Positions 8,259 through 17,600 of a stretch of DNA of 23,277 nt are shown piece after piece. The stretch is taken from NCBI GenBank assembly GCA_001275005.1, contig JWZX01002815.1:1-23277 (forward strand), read 5' to 3'. The translations under genes and the position numbers were made by a program. The stretch is from Chrysochromulina tobinii (lineage: Eukaryota > Haptophyta > Prymnesiales > Chrysochromulinaceae). Under the pieces are notes generated by a model, which saw nothing but the letters and a program-made list of their open reading frames with translations, was not told where the DNA came from and ran no database searches. Numbering within the stretch: the first letter of the stretch is position 1; each line of letters opens with the position of its first letter.

Positions 8259-9716
8259 CCGCCGCCATCACCGCCGTCGCCGCCGTCATTGCCGCCGACG
8301 ATGACGACGACGACTACGACAGCTGCGGACGAGACGGCCGCCACCCATACCGCTCCCGCCACCGCACCCAGCAGAGCTCCATTTGCCGCTCATGTCGCCA
8401 CGGCCGCCACGGCCGCGGCTGCATCGCATGGCGTCAAGCGTGGCGGTGGAGGCGCGCGGCGGCCATCGTTTGTGGTGCTGGTTGGGCTGCCGGGAGCCGG
8501 TAAGTCTACCTTTGCGCGGGCGCTGTCGCAGGGCGGCGAGTGGGAGGTGATCAGCCAGGATGCACTAGGCAGCAAAGGTGCCGTCGAGAGCGCCGTCGTG
8601 AATGCCATCAAGGCGGGTAAGCGGGTGCTCGTTGACCGTTGCAATGTGCGCGTCGCCGACCGCAAGCGAATCCTCGACATCGGGATGATCGAGCCGAGTG
8701 ACGCAGTCGCAGTGCACCTGACGACGGCCCCCGAGGCCTGTGTCCAGCGGGTGGCCGCGCGTACCGACCATCCGACGATCCCCTACGGGCACGGGCGCTC
8801 CGCCGTCGCGTCGATGGCCAAGGCGCTGGAGCGGCCGACGCTGGCAGAGGGCTTCGCGGCAGTTCATACACTCGACAACGACGTGCAGGTGCGCGCGCTG
8901 CTGCGCTCGTGGGGCGGTTGCGAGCCCGAGCCGGTAGTGCCCGAGCTCGCCAAGTTCCCGCGCACGCACCACGTGTTGAATACGGGCGGCTCGGCGGTCA
9001 CTCGGGATGACCTTGTGATGTCGGGCACGGACGCACGCCGCTTTCATGACGGGAGTGTCACCGTGGTGGCCGAGGAGAAGGTGGATGGCGCCAATCTTGG
9101 CTTCAGCCTGACGAAAGACTACGAAGTGCGCTGCCAGAACCGAGCGCACTTTGTCACGAGTGCGAGCCATGCACAGTGGCGCTCTCTCGATGCCTGGCTC
9201 GAAGAGCATAGCTGGGCCCTGTGCCAGCTACTCGAGCCCGAGGTCGAGGTCCTCTTCGGAGAGTGGTGCGCGCTCCAGCACTCGGTGCCGTACTCGCGAC
9301 TGCCCGGCCCCTTTATTGCCTTCGACATCTACAACAAGCGCACGCGCACGTTCGCGTCGGTTGCCGAGCGCAACCGACGGTTGCGTGGACTCGGGATCCC
9401 GATCGTGCGACAGATTGCGCGTCGGCGCTTCCACTCGGCCCACGAGCTCCTCGCCCTCCTCGACGAGCACTCCGCCTATGGGGATGGGCTCGTCGAGGGG
9501 GCTTACCTGCGGATCGACGCGCCGGCGGACGAGGGTGGCACGACGAACTGCGTGCGCGGCAAGATCGTGCGCCCCGACTTCATCCAAGGCTGTGCGGACG
9601 GGCACTGGCTCAGCAAGGAGCCGATTAAGAATGGGATCCGACCGGAGCAGTGGGACGAGCCGGCGGAGGAGGAAGAGGCCGTGGAGGACGAGGCTGGGAC
9701 CGTAATCTCATTGTAG
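7159..9716 (+). CDS. Multidomain RNA-repair-like protein: DSP phosphatase + TPR/polyQ + polynucleotide kinase + RNA ligase
   Basis: About 838 aa if joined. Residues 1-226 are a dual-specificity phosphatase with loop HCRGGHGRTG (Cys153, Arg159) and a candidate general acid Asp123. Next comes a TPR-like helix pair (WSAACERYERCVELRPDW), 18 Gln, and Pro/Thr/Ala linkers. A P-loop kinase follows with GLPGAGKST at about 429-437, ISQDALG and VLVDRCN, typical of polynucleotide kinases. The C-terminus is an RNA ligase with motif I EKVDGAN (nucleotidyl Lys codon at 9078), FGEW, AFDIYNK, EGAYLR and RGKIVRPDF, plus an acidic tail. The phosphatase needs a one-base change near the GGGG run at 7663-7666. A 40-nt GT...CAG intron (7838-7877) then leads exactly into the kinase frame. 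An ATG at 7848 could start a separate kinase-ligase, but the phosphatase frame leaves no intergenic space. Expected role: heal and seal broken RNA ends; substrates unknown. Confidence 0.8.
8202..8255 (+). repeat. (CAG)18 uninterrupted trinucleotide repeat encoding polyQ
   Basis: Eighteen perfect CAG codons lie between the TPR-like helices and the Pro-rich linker of the RNA-repair-like gene. A pure repeat of this length is likely to vary in copy number between strains. It is followed by CCG/CCA-rich and ACG-rich stretches encoding Pro and Thr runs. Confidence 0.95.
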
Positions 9717-9978
9717 ACGGCGGGGATCTCTACCATACCATAAAGCCTGATGTGGGCGGCGCTGACCTGGGGGTGGGGAGATGTGCGTGCCGTCTGTCGG
9801 AGAGCCTTTACGTGCCCGACGGCGGGGATCTCTACCATACCATAAAGCCTGATGCGGGCGGCGCTGACCTGGGGGTGGGGAGATGTGCGTGCCGCTGTCG
9901 GAGAGCCTCTATCTACGATTCTACGTGCCCGACGGCGGGGATCTCTACCATACCATAAAGCCTGATGCGGGCGGTGCT
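9716..9978 (+). repeat. Tandem repeat of ~102-113 bp overlapping the stop of the RNA-repair gene
   Basis: Units start with GACGGCGGGGATCTCTACCA at 9716, 9818 and 9931; the third is truncated near 9978. Copies 1 and 2 are near identical through GGGTGGGGAGATGTGCGTGCCG and the GTCGGAGAGCC end, then differ in a short spacer. The first unit begins at the last base of the TAG stop codon (9714-9716), so the array forms the 3' UTR or adjacent spacer. Each unit is open in one frame (DGGDLYHTIKPD), but there is no other sign that it is coding. Confidence 0.9.
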
Positions 9979-10187
9979 ATCTCATGAGGAGCGACGCTGA
10001 TCCGTGTTTTCGTGTGTAGGTGGTGAGCGTCTCCTGCGACACAAGGGGCAGCAGGAGTTAGCTATATTCATTATCGCTCACGACGGCGCGTGGACAATCC
10101 AAACTTCGGCCTCTCTGTGCAAAAAGTACCCAAGCCGTGTACTCTCGCAGTCGCCGCACTGCTCATCGACCGTATCAACGCGGCAAG
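9979..10187. other. Leader/promoter region of the DUF6816-like gene
   Basis: About 209 bp between the tandem repeats and the next start codon. No TATA box or gene is recognised. It must include the 5' flank of the plastid-type protein gene. Confidence 0.4.
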
Positions 10188-11087
10188 ATGTTGATGCGCT
10201 GTTTGATATTCGTCGCATGCAGCGTCGTGGCGCTGACTACGCCCGTCTCTAGCCGGCGTGCGGTGCTCTACGGCGGCACCTCGCTCGCTGCGGTGCTCCG
10301 CTTCAGCGAACCTTCAGTTGCCGCCGATTTGTTCGGCGAGCTGTGTTCGCGTCTGGACGCTCCGCTCGTCAAGCAGTCGAGCATCGCACCGATGGCGGGG
10401 AAGGAGCCGCGCTTGCCTTCATGGCTCGCTGGTCGTTGGCAAGCCGAGCAGACGCTGCAGCGCTACAGCACGCCGCTGGGCGTGCAGTACATCGGCGCGG
10501 CAGGCCGTCCCCTTGCCGAAGCCGAAGCTTCCGCAGCGCAGACCCGCGCACAAATTGATAAGCCCGTGGCGCTCGAGCTGCGCTGGGCCGTGGCGCCCGA
10601 TGGCGGTGCGATCGAGGACAGGGCCTTCAACGCCCGCAGCCGCCTTGATGCTTTTGCTGGACGCCAAGTCGTGCGGAGCTCGACGACGTGTGCCGAGGCC
10701 GGCGTGGACGCGCCTGGGATCGCATGCACATTTGTGGACTTCAACGGGCCCATCGTGCAGAAGCAGTTTGTCAATTCGGTCAAGGTGGCGCTCGCCGCAC
10801 CGCCGCAAGCCGAGGGTGTGTTCATCTCCTCTGATATCATGAGGACCATCCTCGCGCGTCGAAAGGTCGCCGGCGACACGCGCGACTTCCCGCCGCTCAC
10901 CGTCGACTCGGAGGTGCTCTTGAGCCTTGCGCCCACCGGCCGCGACAACGCAGTCGGTCGCGTGCGCCTCGTCGAGTTCCTCAACCCACAGGCTCCGCTG
11001 TATTTTGCGGCGGGCGGCAGCTCGGTCTCGATCAGCGACTACTCCCTCACGCTCACGCGTGTGTCCGACGGGTGGGCGACAGGGTGA
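10188..11087 (+). CDS. Plastid/thylakoid-targeted DUF6816-like protein
   Basis: 299 aa from the ATG at 10188; a second ATG two codons later is equally possible. Residues 1-22 are a signal peptide (MRCLIFVACSVVALTTPVSS). Next come Arg-Arg at 23-24, a hydrophobic stretch (AVLYGGTSLAAVL) and SVAAD, which looks like a TAT-type thylakoid transfer signal. The mature part begins with LPSWLAGRWQAEQTL and TPLGVQYI, the opening I associate with the DUF6816 family of cyanobacteria and plastids, whose function is unknown. The rest is predicted beta-rich, ending near FAAGGSSVSISDYSLTLTRV. The frame is intact with no intron required. The layered leader is the best evidence in the window for a complex plastid. 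The family name is from memory and moderately certain. Confidence 0.72.
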   Translation: MLMRCLIFVACSVVALTTPVSSRRAVLYGGTSLAAVLRFSEPSVAADLFGELCSRLDAPLVKQSSIAPMAGKEPRLPSWLAGRWQAEQTLQRYSTPLGVQYIGAAGRPLAEAEASAAQTRAQIDKPVALELRWAVAPDGGAIEDRAFNARSRLDAFAGRQVVRSSTTCAEAGVDAPGIACTFVDFNGPIVQKQFVNSVKVALAAPPQAEGVFISSDIMRTILARRKVAGDTRDFPPLTVDSEVLLSLAPTGRDNAVGRVRLVEFLNPQAPLYFAAGGSSVSISDYSLTLTRVSDGWATG

Positions 11088-11212
11088 GCGGGCGAGGTAT
11101 TTTATGGGATTTCTTCTGTTCAATCAATTAAGAAAGCGTCGTTTTGGGCGGAATTCCGCGGCGGCCCTCATGTGGTGACCCTCCCACGATTTTGTAAACT
11201 CAAGATCCCACC

Positions 11213-14055
11213 ATGACGAGCTGCATGATGCGAATCGCGACCGCGCGCGGCGTGCGGCCAGTGCTGGCGTCAGACTCGACCATGGCCTCTACGACGGAGC
11301 TGATTTTCCGCTTCTCGGGCTCGCAACTTGACGCTTGCAGCCGCTCCACCATCAACTTGCTGCGCCGGGAGACTGCGGGAGTTGCAGATCTGACTGTGCT
11401 CACAGATCTGAGCCTGTGGGCGCCCGAGGCTCCCGCGGCCTCAGTGCGAACTTTTGCCGATGCGCACGAGACCTCGCTAGCCGCACAGCTTCCGGGTGTC
11501 TCGGTTATGGCCTACACAGTGCTCGATGTGCTGGAGACGTGGCCCGCCGTGAGGCCGTGGCCGATTCCAGGAGACCGCGCCTTTCACGCCACGAGCAAGT
11601 ATCCGGCGAGCACTGTCGAGTGGCTGAGATACGTTCACCGCGGACTCAAGACGCAAGGCAACCTCACCCGGAATGGCCCCGTGCCCGATGGCGCTGTACC
11701 GGAACCAGTCTCCAATCTCCTCTCATACTTTACCCACGAGCCGTCGCTTTGCCTATGGCTGCGCCGACGGCGGGCAAACGTGCGCATCGCATCTAGGGGC
11801 GCGAGTGTGTCGCACTTGCCCCAGTTCGTCTGGGTAGTTGAGGCGGACGCGCCCTTTCTTGGCAGTCTCCGCGAGCCGCTGGTGCACTACTCGACCTCCG
11901 CGGCCGATTACATCGGCGTCCTGATGCCCCACCGCGAGATCGCGTCGGCTCCGGAGCTCTTCAGCAACGACGCCTTCCGCCGTGCCTTCCCCGGCTCGCC
12001 CACGCATAAGTGGGAGCACGTCGAGCGTTTCTCAGCACAGCTGCTCAGCCAGATCGACGGGCTACTCGGCGACGGCATTGCCGCCTTCGGCGAGATCTTC
12101 GCGGGCACCGTGTGCAACCAGACGGCCTCGTGCACCTGTGCCGACCTACGCGATGCCGGGTATGTGCAGCGCCAGGGCCTGCTCCATGCCTGGTCGAAGC
12201 CGGTGAGTCGGCGCGACCTTCGGCGCCTCTTTAGCAGCGCCAACAAGGCTGTCAACCTGAACGACACGCGCGGGCGTGGTGTCAACAGATGGATCCACGC
12301 CGTCCATGGATCGTGTGACGTGCTCGCGACGGTCCTCTGTGGCGCGCGTGAGAACGCCGGACGCAACTGCACGCTTGGAGCGTCGAGCGGGCCCGGTCTG
12401 TGGCTTGACGAAATGCAACGAATGGCTCCGCATGGAGACGCGGAGGCTCGCATTGACGAAATGCAACGAATAGCTCCGCATGGAGTCGCGGAGGCTCGCA
12501 TTGACGAAATGCAACGAATGGCTCCGCATGGAGACGCGGAGGCTCGCATCGACGAAATGCAACGAATAGCTCCGCATGGAGTCGCGGAGGCTCGCATTGA
12601 CGAAATGCAACGAATGGCTCCGCGTGGAGTCGCGGAGGCTCGCATTGACGAAATGCAACGAATAGCTCCGCATGGAGCCGCGGAGGCTCGCAGCGTAGCC
12701 GCTTCGACGCTGGCAGGGGCCGCGACGACGACGTCGCTGCGACCGGCCGCGACCAAGCCAGAGCACGCAACCTGCGGCCATGGCGCGCGCCCGCGCGTCT
12801 TCGCGTACCCAGCCCCGCTGCCGCCCTACACACGTGTTCTCGAGTGGCGTACGGGCTTCGTGCACAAACTCTTTCGACGCAGCCCGTACTACACGACCAA
12901 CGGCGACTGTGCGGACCTGTACTTCATCCCCAATATGGATGTGCCAGGCACGGCCTACCGGCGCAGCACGGCTAGCGTCGTGGCGATGTTTGAGCATGTG
13001 GCGCGTACGTGGCCGTGGTGGAATCGCACGGGCGGCGGGGCGCGGCATTTCGTCTATTCGCCGTGCGACCATGGGCCGCGCGACTGCATGTTCAACGGCC
13101 ACCTGTATGCCGGGCGTGACGTCCGTGGTGGCTTTGACGTGCCGGCTGCGATTGCTCCCAAGGATGCGAACCGTACGATTGGATACATCATGCTCAGTGG
13201 CGCGCGATTCCATTCACACTTCCAGAGCGGTCGCGACATCCGCCTGCCCACTCCCGAGGGGCACACGTGTGGGCCGTTTTGCGGCATGCCGCAATCGGTG
13301 CGCGAGAACCGCACCGCAGCGACCTTGCTGCTTCGGCAGCTCTCGCCATGGACGACGACGCGCTCAGCTGTGGAGCGCGAGGGCATGCTCAACGCTTTCC
13401 GGCCCACACGCGTCTTCTTTGGCGGGCGCCAAGGTGGAGGTGGGCGCGCCGTGCTCTTCCACTCGCACTGATGACCTCGGATGACCTCGGATGACCTCGG
13501 ATGACCTCGGATCGCCCTTGATTGTGTCCCTCATCAGGTGGGCGTGCCGTGCTCTTCAGCTCGCACGCGGGGCGCGCCGGCTTTGTGCTGCACGACTCCT
13601 CTGGCAAGTTCGGGCGCCACCCGCACGCCGCCGAGCCCAACTGGATGCCACAGCAGATGGCGACGTCCGACTTTTGCTTCAGCCCCAATGGTGCCAATGA
13701 GGGCGATTCGGATAGGTACTTGCCCGCGATGCTCTACGGATGCATTCCTGTCTTTGTCACTGGCGACGTGCCGCCGTTTGCGGACGTGGTGAGCTGGGAG
13801 CACGTCGCGCTGAGCGTGGAGCTGCGGCACGTGCCGCGGCTGCACGAGCTTATTGGGAACCTGAGCCACGCGCAGGTGGTGAGTATGCGCCGTGCGATGG
13901 CGTCCGTCTGGCCGCGAATGCTCTGGACCAGTGCGCTCCAGCACGGACTGTTTGGGCGACCTCGACAGTTACGGAGCTACTTGGGCGAGACGGGTGCGGA
14001 CGACGCCTTCGCCACACTTGTCCAGCTGCTGGCCAAGCGGACTGGACACCTGTGA
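11213..14055 (+). CDS. Two-domain glycosyltransferase with C-terminal exostosin (GT47) domain
   Basis: 914 aa after removal of one 98-nt intron (13440-13537). The N-terminal ~390 residues contain QFVWVVEADAPFLGSL (about 204-219), resembling the acidic metal-binding strand of GT-A-type transferases found in algae. Residues 399-494 are six 16-residue repeats. From about 525 the exostosin domain begins (RVFAYPAPLPPYTR; GDCADLYFIPNMD). It continues after the intron with FVLHDSSGKFGR, NWMPQQMATSDFCFSPNG and YLPAMLYGCIPVFVTGDVPPF, the conserved nucleotide-sugar region of GT47. Members make heparan, xylan, pectin or other cell-surface glycans. There is no clear signal anchor at the chosen start (CCACCATGA), so an upstream exon may be missing. 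Substrate cannot be assigned. Confidence 0.85.
12407..12694 (+). repeat. 48-bp coding tandem repeat, six copies, with 96-bp higher order
   Basis: Six 48-bp units encode DEMQRxAPxGxAEARI in the linker between the two glycosyltransferase domains. The variable residues alternate: Met/Asp in copies 1 and 3, Ile/Val in copies 2 and 4. Growth therefore seems to have involved 96-bp pairs. Copies 5 and 6 are more diverged (Arg for His; Ala for Val/Asp). Confidence 0.95.
13440..13537 (+). other. 98-nt spliceosomal intron in the exostosin gene, flanked by a 30-bp direct repeat
   Basis: The donor is GGTGGAG|GTGGGCG and the acceptor is CCTCATCAG|GTGGGCG. Removal joins GRQGGG to GRAVLF in frame and restores the exostosin domain; without it the frame ends at TGA 13469-13471. 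Bases 13439-13468 (start of intron) match 13537-13566 (start of next exon) at 27 of 30 positions. The middle holds GATGACCTCG four times in tandem (13470-13509). Confidence 0.88.
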
Positions 14056-14122
14056 AAATAGGGACTCAACTGGTTAAGAAAATAGGGATTCAACTGCGTG
14101 ATGAAATAGCTAGGGATTCAAG
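14054..14122 (+). repeat. Diverged 24-bp tandem repeat
   Basis: GAAAATAGGGACTCAACTG (14054-14072) recurs as GAAAATAGGGATTCAACTG (14078-14096) and in a weaker third copy (14103-14122). The array starts inside the stop codon of the exostosin gene, so it is 3' UTR or spacer. Confidence 0.85.
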
Positions 14123-14229
14123 CCAAATGACACTTGACAGCTACGGTGGAGTGGATACCCGGGTGCGCGGCGCACTGTTTTTGACGTAACATGCGATTCG
14201 TCAGTAGGGTGCGTTTTCGTAGGTTGGGG

Positions 14230-14440
14230 TGTGAAATCACAGAAGTGTGTGAAATCACAGGGGGGGGTGTGATTTTGAGAAGCCATGAAATCACAGGGGG
14301 TGTGATTTCGCAGGCCCTGTGAAATCACGGGAGGCTGTGATTTCGCACATGCCGGCTGCGAAATCACAGGGGGTGTGAAATCGCAGGTAGGTGTGATTTC
14401 ATAGGTTCCTGTGATTTCACACCCCCACCTGCGAAATCAT
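14230..14440. repeat. Array of about twelve near-palindromes (TGTGAAATCACA) at ~18-bp spacing
   Basis: Twelve copies of TGYGAAATCRCA or its complement TGYGATTTCRCA lie at 14230, 14248, 14268, 14284, 14301, 14319, 14336, 14357, 14374, 14392, 14410 and 14430. Their centres are 16.5-21 bp apart. Arms TGTGA/TCACA flank a two-base centre, so each copy is a near-perfect inverted repeat. Spacers are G-rich or C-rich. Copies occur in both orientations. A TATA box follows 24 bp after the last copy. Confidence 0.92.
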
Positions 14441-14464
14441 GGGACCCCACAAACCCTAATGACA

Positions 14465-14472
14465 TATAAATA
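14465..14472 (+). promoter_or_regulatory. TATA box downstream of the palindrome array
   Basis: TATAAATA on the plus strand, 24 bp after the last palindrome. A start about 25-30 bp downstream (near 14495-14505) would transcribe rightwards into the 3' end of the minus-strand TPR gene. The downstream plus-strand frame (from 14509) has no recognised protein, so the product would be an antisense or non-coding RNA, or an unrecognised short protein. Confidence 0.5.
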
Positions 14473-14627
14473 CACACGTCTACGGACTACACATCTCTCT
14501 GTTCAGCGGTGACCGCGTCTCGCAATCTCACGGCTCACCGGAACCTAACCGATAGAACTAGAACCAGCGCAGCACATGCACCTTGTCCGCCGCGAGCGCG
14601 ACACACTCGAAACTGTCTCTCTCAGAC

Positions 14628-17600
14628 TTACTTCCTCTTCATCGGCTCCTCCATATCCTTCTTGGCCTGCTGCTGCTCCATCGCCTTGGCCTCCTTCTTG
14701 GCCTGCTCGCTCTCGAGCTCCACCGCAAACCGGCCGAGGGTGAGCTCCTGTCGTGAGGTGGCGACCATCTTGTCGGTCCGCGGCGTGTTGACGATGTCAC
14801 CCTCGTGGAGCTGCCCATCATCGCCCCAGCGCAGCATCTTCTCCGCCAGGCCAGGCCGGAAGGAGCGCGGGGCGGTCGGCTCCCCGCTCGTGCCCTCCCC
14901 CTCCTCCTCACTGCCCGCCCTTTTCGCGTGCCAGCAGGCGGGATGTGCGGTGCTAGGGCGCGGCTTTCTCGTGGGGTCGCCGGCGGCGGCAGCGGCGCGG
15001 CCGAGAGCTGCCTGCACCCGGCTCGTCGCCTGCTCCATCCCCCATAGCATCGTGGTCATCGGAGAGTCCGTTGCGTCGAAGAGGCGTGAGGGCTTCGCCT
15101 CGAGCGCGCCGAGCAGACCACCGCCGAGGAGGGTCGCCTCTCGCACGCGCCGGCGGCGCATGTCTTGCGCCGCGGTGAGAGATTGGCCTCCGGCGCGGCT
15201 GGCCGCATGATGCGCCGCGAGCTTCTCTTCGAGAGCCTCCATCTCCGCCCTCTCCTCCTCTGTGAGCTCACCCGCCGCCGCGCGACGCTTGAGACACGCT
15301 AGCCGCGCTTCGGCAGCCTCCACCTCGGCAACACCCATCAAACCCTTGGGCGGCGCCCTCTCCTCGGCGAACCGTTTCTGCCGATGACGCTCGGCGTCCA
15401 TCGCGATGGCGAGCCGCCCTTGCTGGCGCGCGATGGGGCCCTCCGAGGGCGGCCCCGCATCTGCCGGGAGGGATGCGAAGCCGTTACGCATGAGCTCGAG
15501 CATCTGGATGAGCTCCCGCTCGAGATTGGACGCGCACGCCGCCGCCGCGTGCAGTGCTTGCACCTCGTCCGCATCGTCGTCATCCCCAAGGACTGCCTCC
15601 ATCGCCACCGCCGCAAGTGAGCGCGCGCGCTGCGTCGACGTCACAATCCGGATGCACTCGGCGGCGGCGCCGAGTACATCGCCCTTTTCGGCTGAGAGAA
15701 GCCGCGCCGTGTTCGCGGCGGCGATGACATGGTGAGGCTGCCAGTGCCCGGCAGCTACGTACCGAGACAGCGCCTGATCGAGCTCGCCAGCCCTCTCGAG
15801 GACCGCTCCTTGCTCGAGAAGCAGGCCACATGCCCACCATGCCGACCGGGGCAGCGCCACCGCTGCCGCCGCCGCTACCGCCTCGTGGTGGTCCAGATCG
15901 GGGAGGTCGCCAGGCGGATCATCCGCCTCCGACGCCGTGCCATCCCTGCCGCCCTCCGCCGCAGCCGGCGCGCTCGCCGCAACCGGCACGCTCGCGGCGG
16001 CCGGGGCGCTTGGTGCGGCTGGAACGCTCGCTGCAGTCGGCGCGTCCGCCCCCACCTCGCCGGCCGCGTCCAGCGACACAACTGAGGCTATGCTCGCTTT
16101 GGGGGTGGCTGTGGCCTTCGCGGCGGCCGTCGCCATAGTGGTGGCGGCCTCGCTCGCGAGCACCTCTCGCCGCCGCTTGAGAGCCAGCGCGCCGGCTTGC
16201 GCGGCGGCGGACGCGGCCGCCTCGTCGTCTGCGGCGATGGCGGCGCGTACCTGTGCACCCGGCGGCTCCAGAGAGCCCACCCCCACGTGCGCGAGCGCCA
16301 TCCAGAGATCAGCATCCGCCTCGAGCGACCGCCCCACCCCGCGCCGAGAGCGCGAGCGCCATAGGTAGAGGAGCGCACCGGTAGGTCCGAGAGGCCGGAT
16401 GGCGGGCGCAGTGAGCGACCGAAGCAGCCCTTCGAGCACGCGCTCTGCCTGGTGCATCTTGCCCTCAGCCTGCAGGGCGAGCGCGCGGTGCGCGCCGCTC
16501 ACAAGCGACGGCGGCAGCGGCGCGGGTTGCATCGCCATCGCCGCAGGCAAAGGCGATTGAGGGCGCGACTGCTCTGGCGACTGCTCTCGAGTGTCCGTGT
16601 CGGCCGTCGCTGCCGATGGTGCCGCGGGCGGCAACGGCGGTGGCGCGTCGGCAGTGCGAGGGTCAGCAGCGGCGAGGAGTGTTTCGAGGAGAGAGAGCTG
16701 AGCGGCTGACAGGGGCGGCCCGCGCTCGGCCTCGGGTGCCACGCCGCCCAGCGGCGCCTCGCCGATGGCGCCGATGGTGCCGATGGGGCTGGCGAAGCAC
16801 CGATCGGCCACCGGTACGTACAAGGAGATCGAGGGCTGAACGAGCTGCGCAGACGAGCGCACGTCCTCGGCGGCGATCTCGAGGCACGCCTGCCACTTGC
16901 GGCAGGCGCTCAGCAGCGGCCCGAGTTGCGGCGCGATCACCGCACGCTCTGTGGCGCGGGTACCACTCACTGCCGCCTCGGCAGACTCCACGATGGCTGC
17001 AGGCTCCAAGCTGAGCTCTTCCAGGCTCGCGAGCGGCTCACACCATTCGCCACGAAGCATGCGGAGCTGCGCGAGGTTGAAGGCGGCATGCACAGAGCGC
17101 GGCATGCTCTCGAGCGCTCTCGTGAGCTCGAGCTGAGCTAGATCCAGATCCTCCCCGAGATTGTGCAGCATGACGCCGCGGTTGATCGCCGCCCTCGGCG
17201 AGCGATTCGATGCCAGCAGTGTGACCGCATCGCGCGGCCTGTTCTTACGAAAGGTAGCCGTTGCACGCCCCATCAAGGCCCCCTCGTGCCGTGGCTGACT
17301 AGTCAGGGCGAGGTCGTAGCACGCGTCCGCAGCGCGGCGTCCCGCCGACTCGAACGCGTGGCTCGCCTGTCGCGACACGCGAGCGTTCACCTCGGCCAAA
17401 CGCGCCACCTCCGCAGCCGCGAAAGCCGCTCCCGCCGCCGCGCCTGCCGCTGCGCCTGCCGCCGCGCCCGTTGCCGCCGCCGCTGTTGCGCTCGCGCTCG
17501 CGGCCGCGAGGGTCGCCGTATCCGCCTGGCTCGCCACCACCTGTCTCGTGAGCGCCAATGCCTCCTGCGCGGCGCCGAGGTTGTACAGCGCGGCCGCCGC

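Noticed and set aside
7848-9716. Independent kinase-ligase gene starting at ATG 7848
   Set aside because: No intergenic space remains, and a 40-nt intron (7838-7877) joins the frames exactly. Kept as an alternative, not as the main call.
14230-14440. CRISPR array or bacterial CRP-type operator cluster
   Set aside because: The repeats are only 12 bp, near-palindromic, in mixed orientation and with 4-9 bp spacers, and the context is eukaryotic. TGTGA/TCACA resembles CRP half-sites, but the spacing is two bases rather than six.
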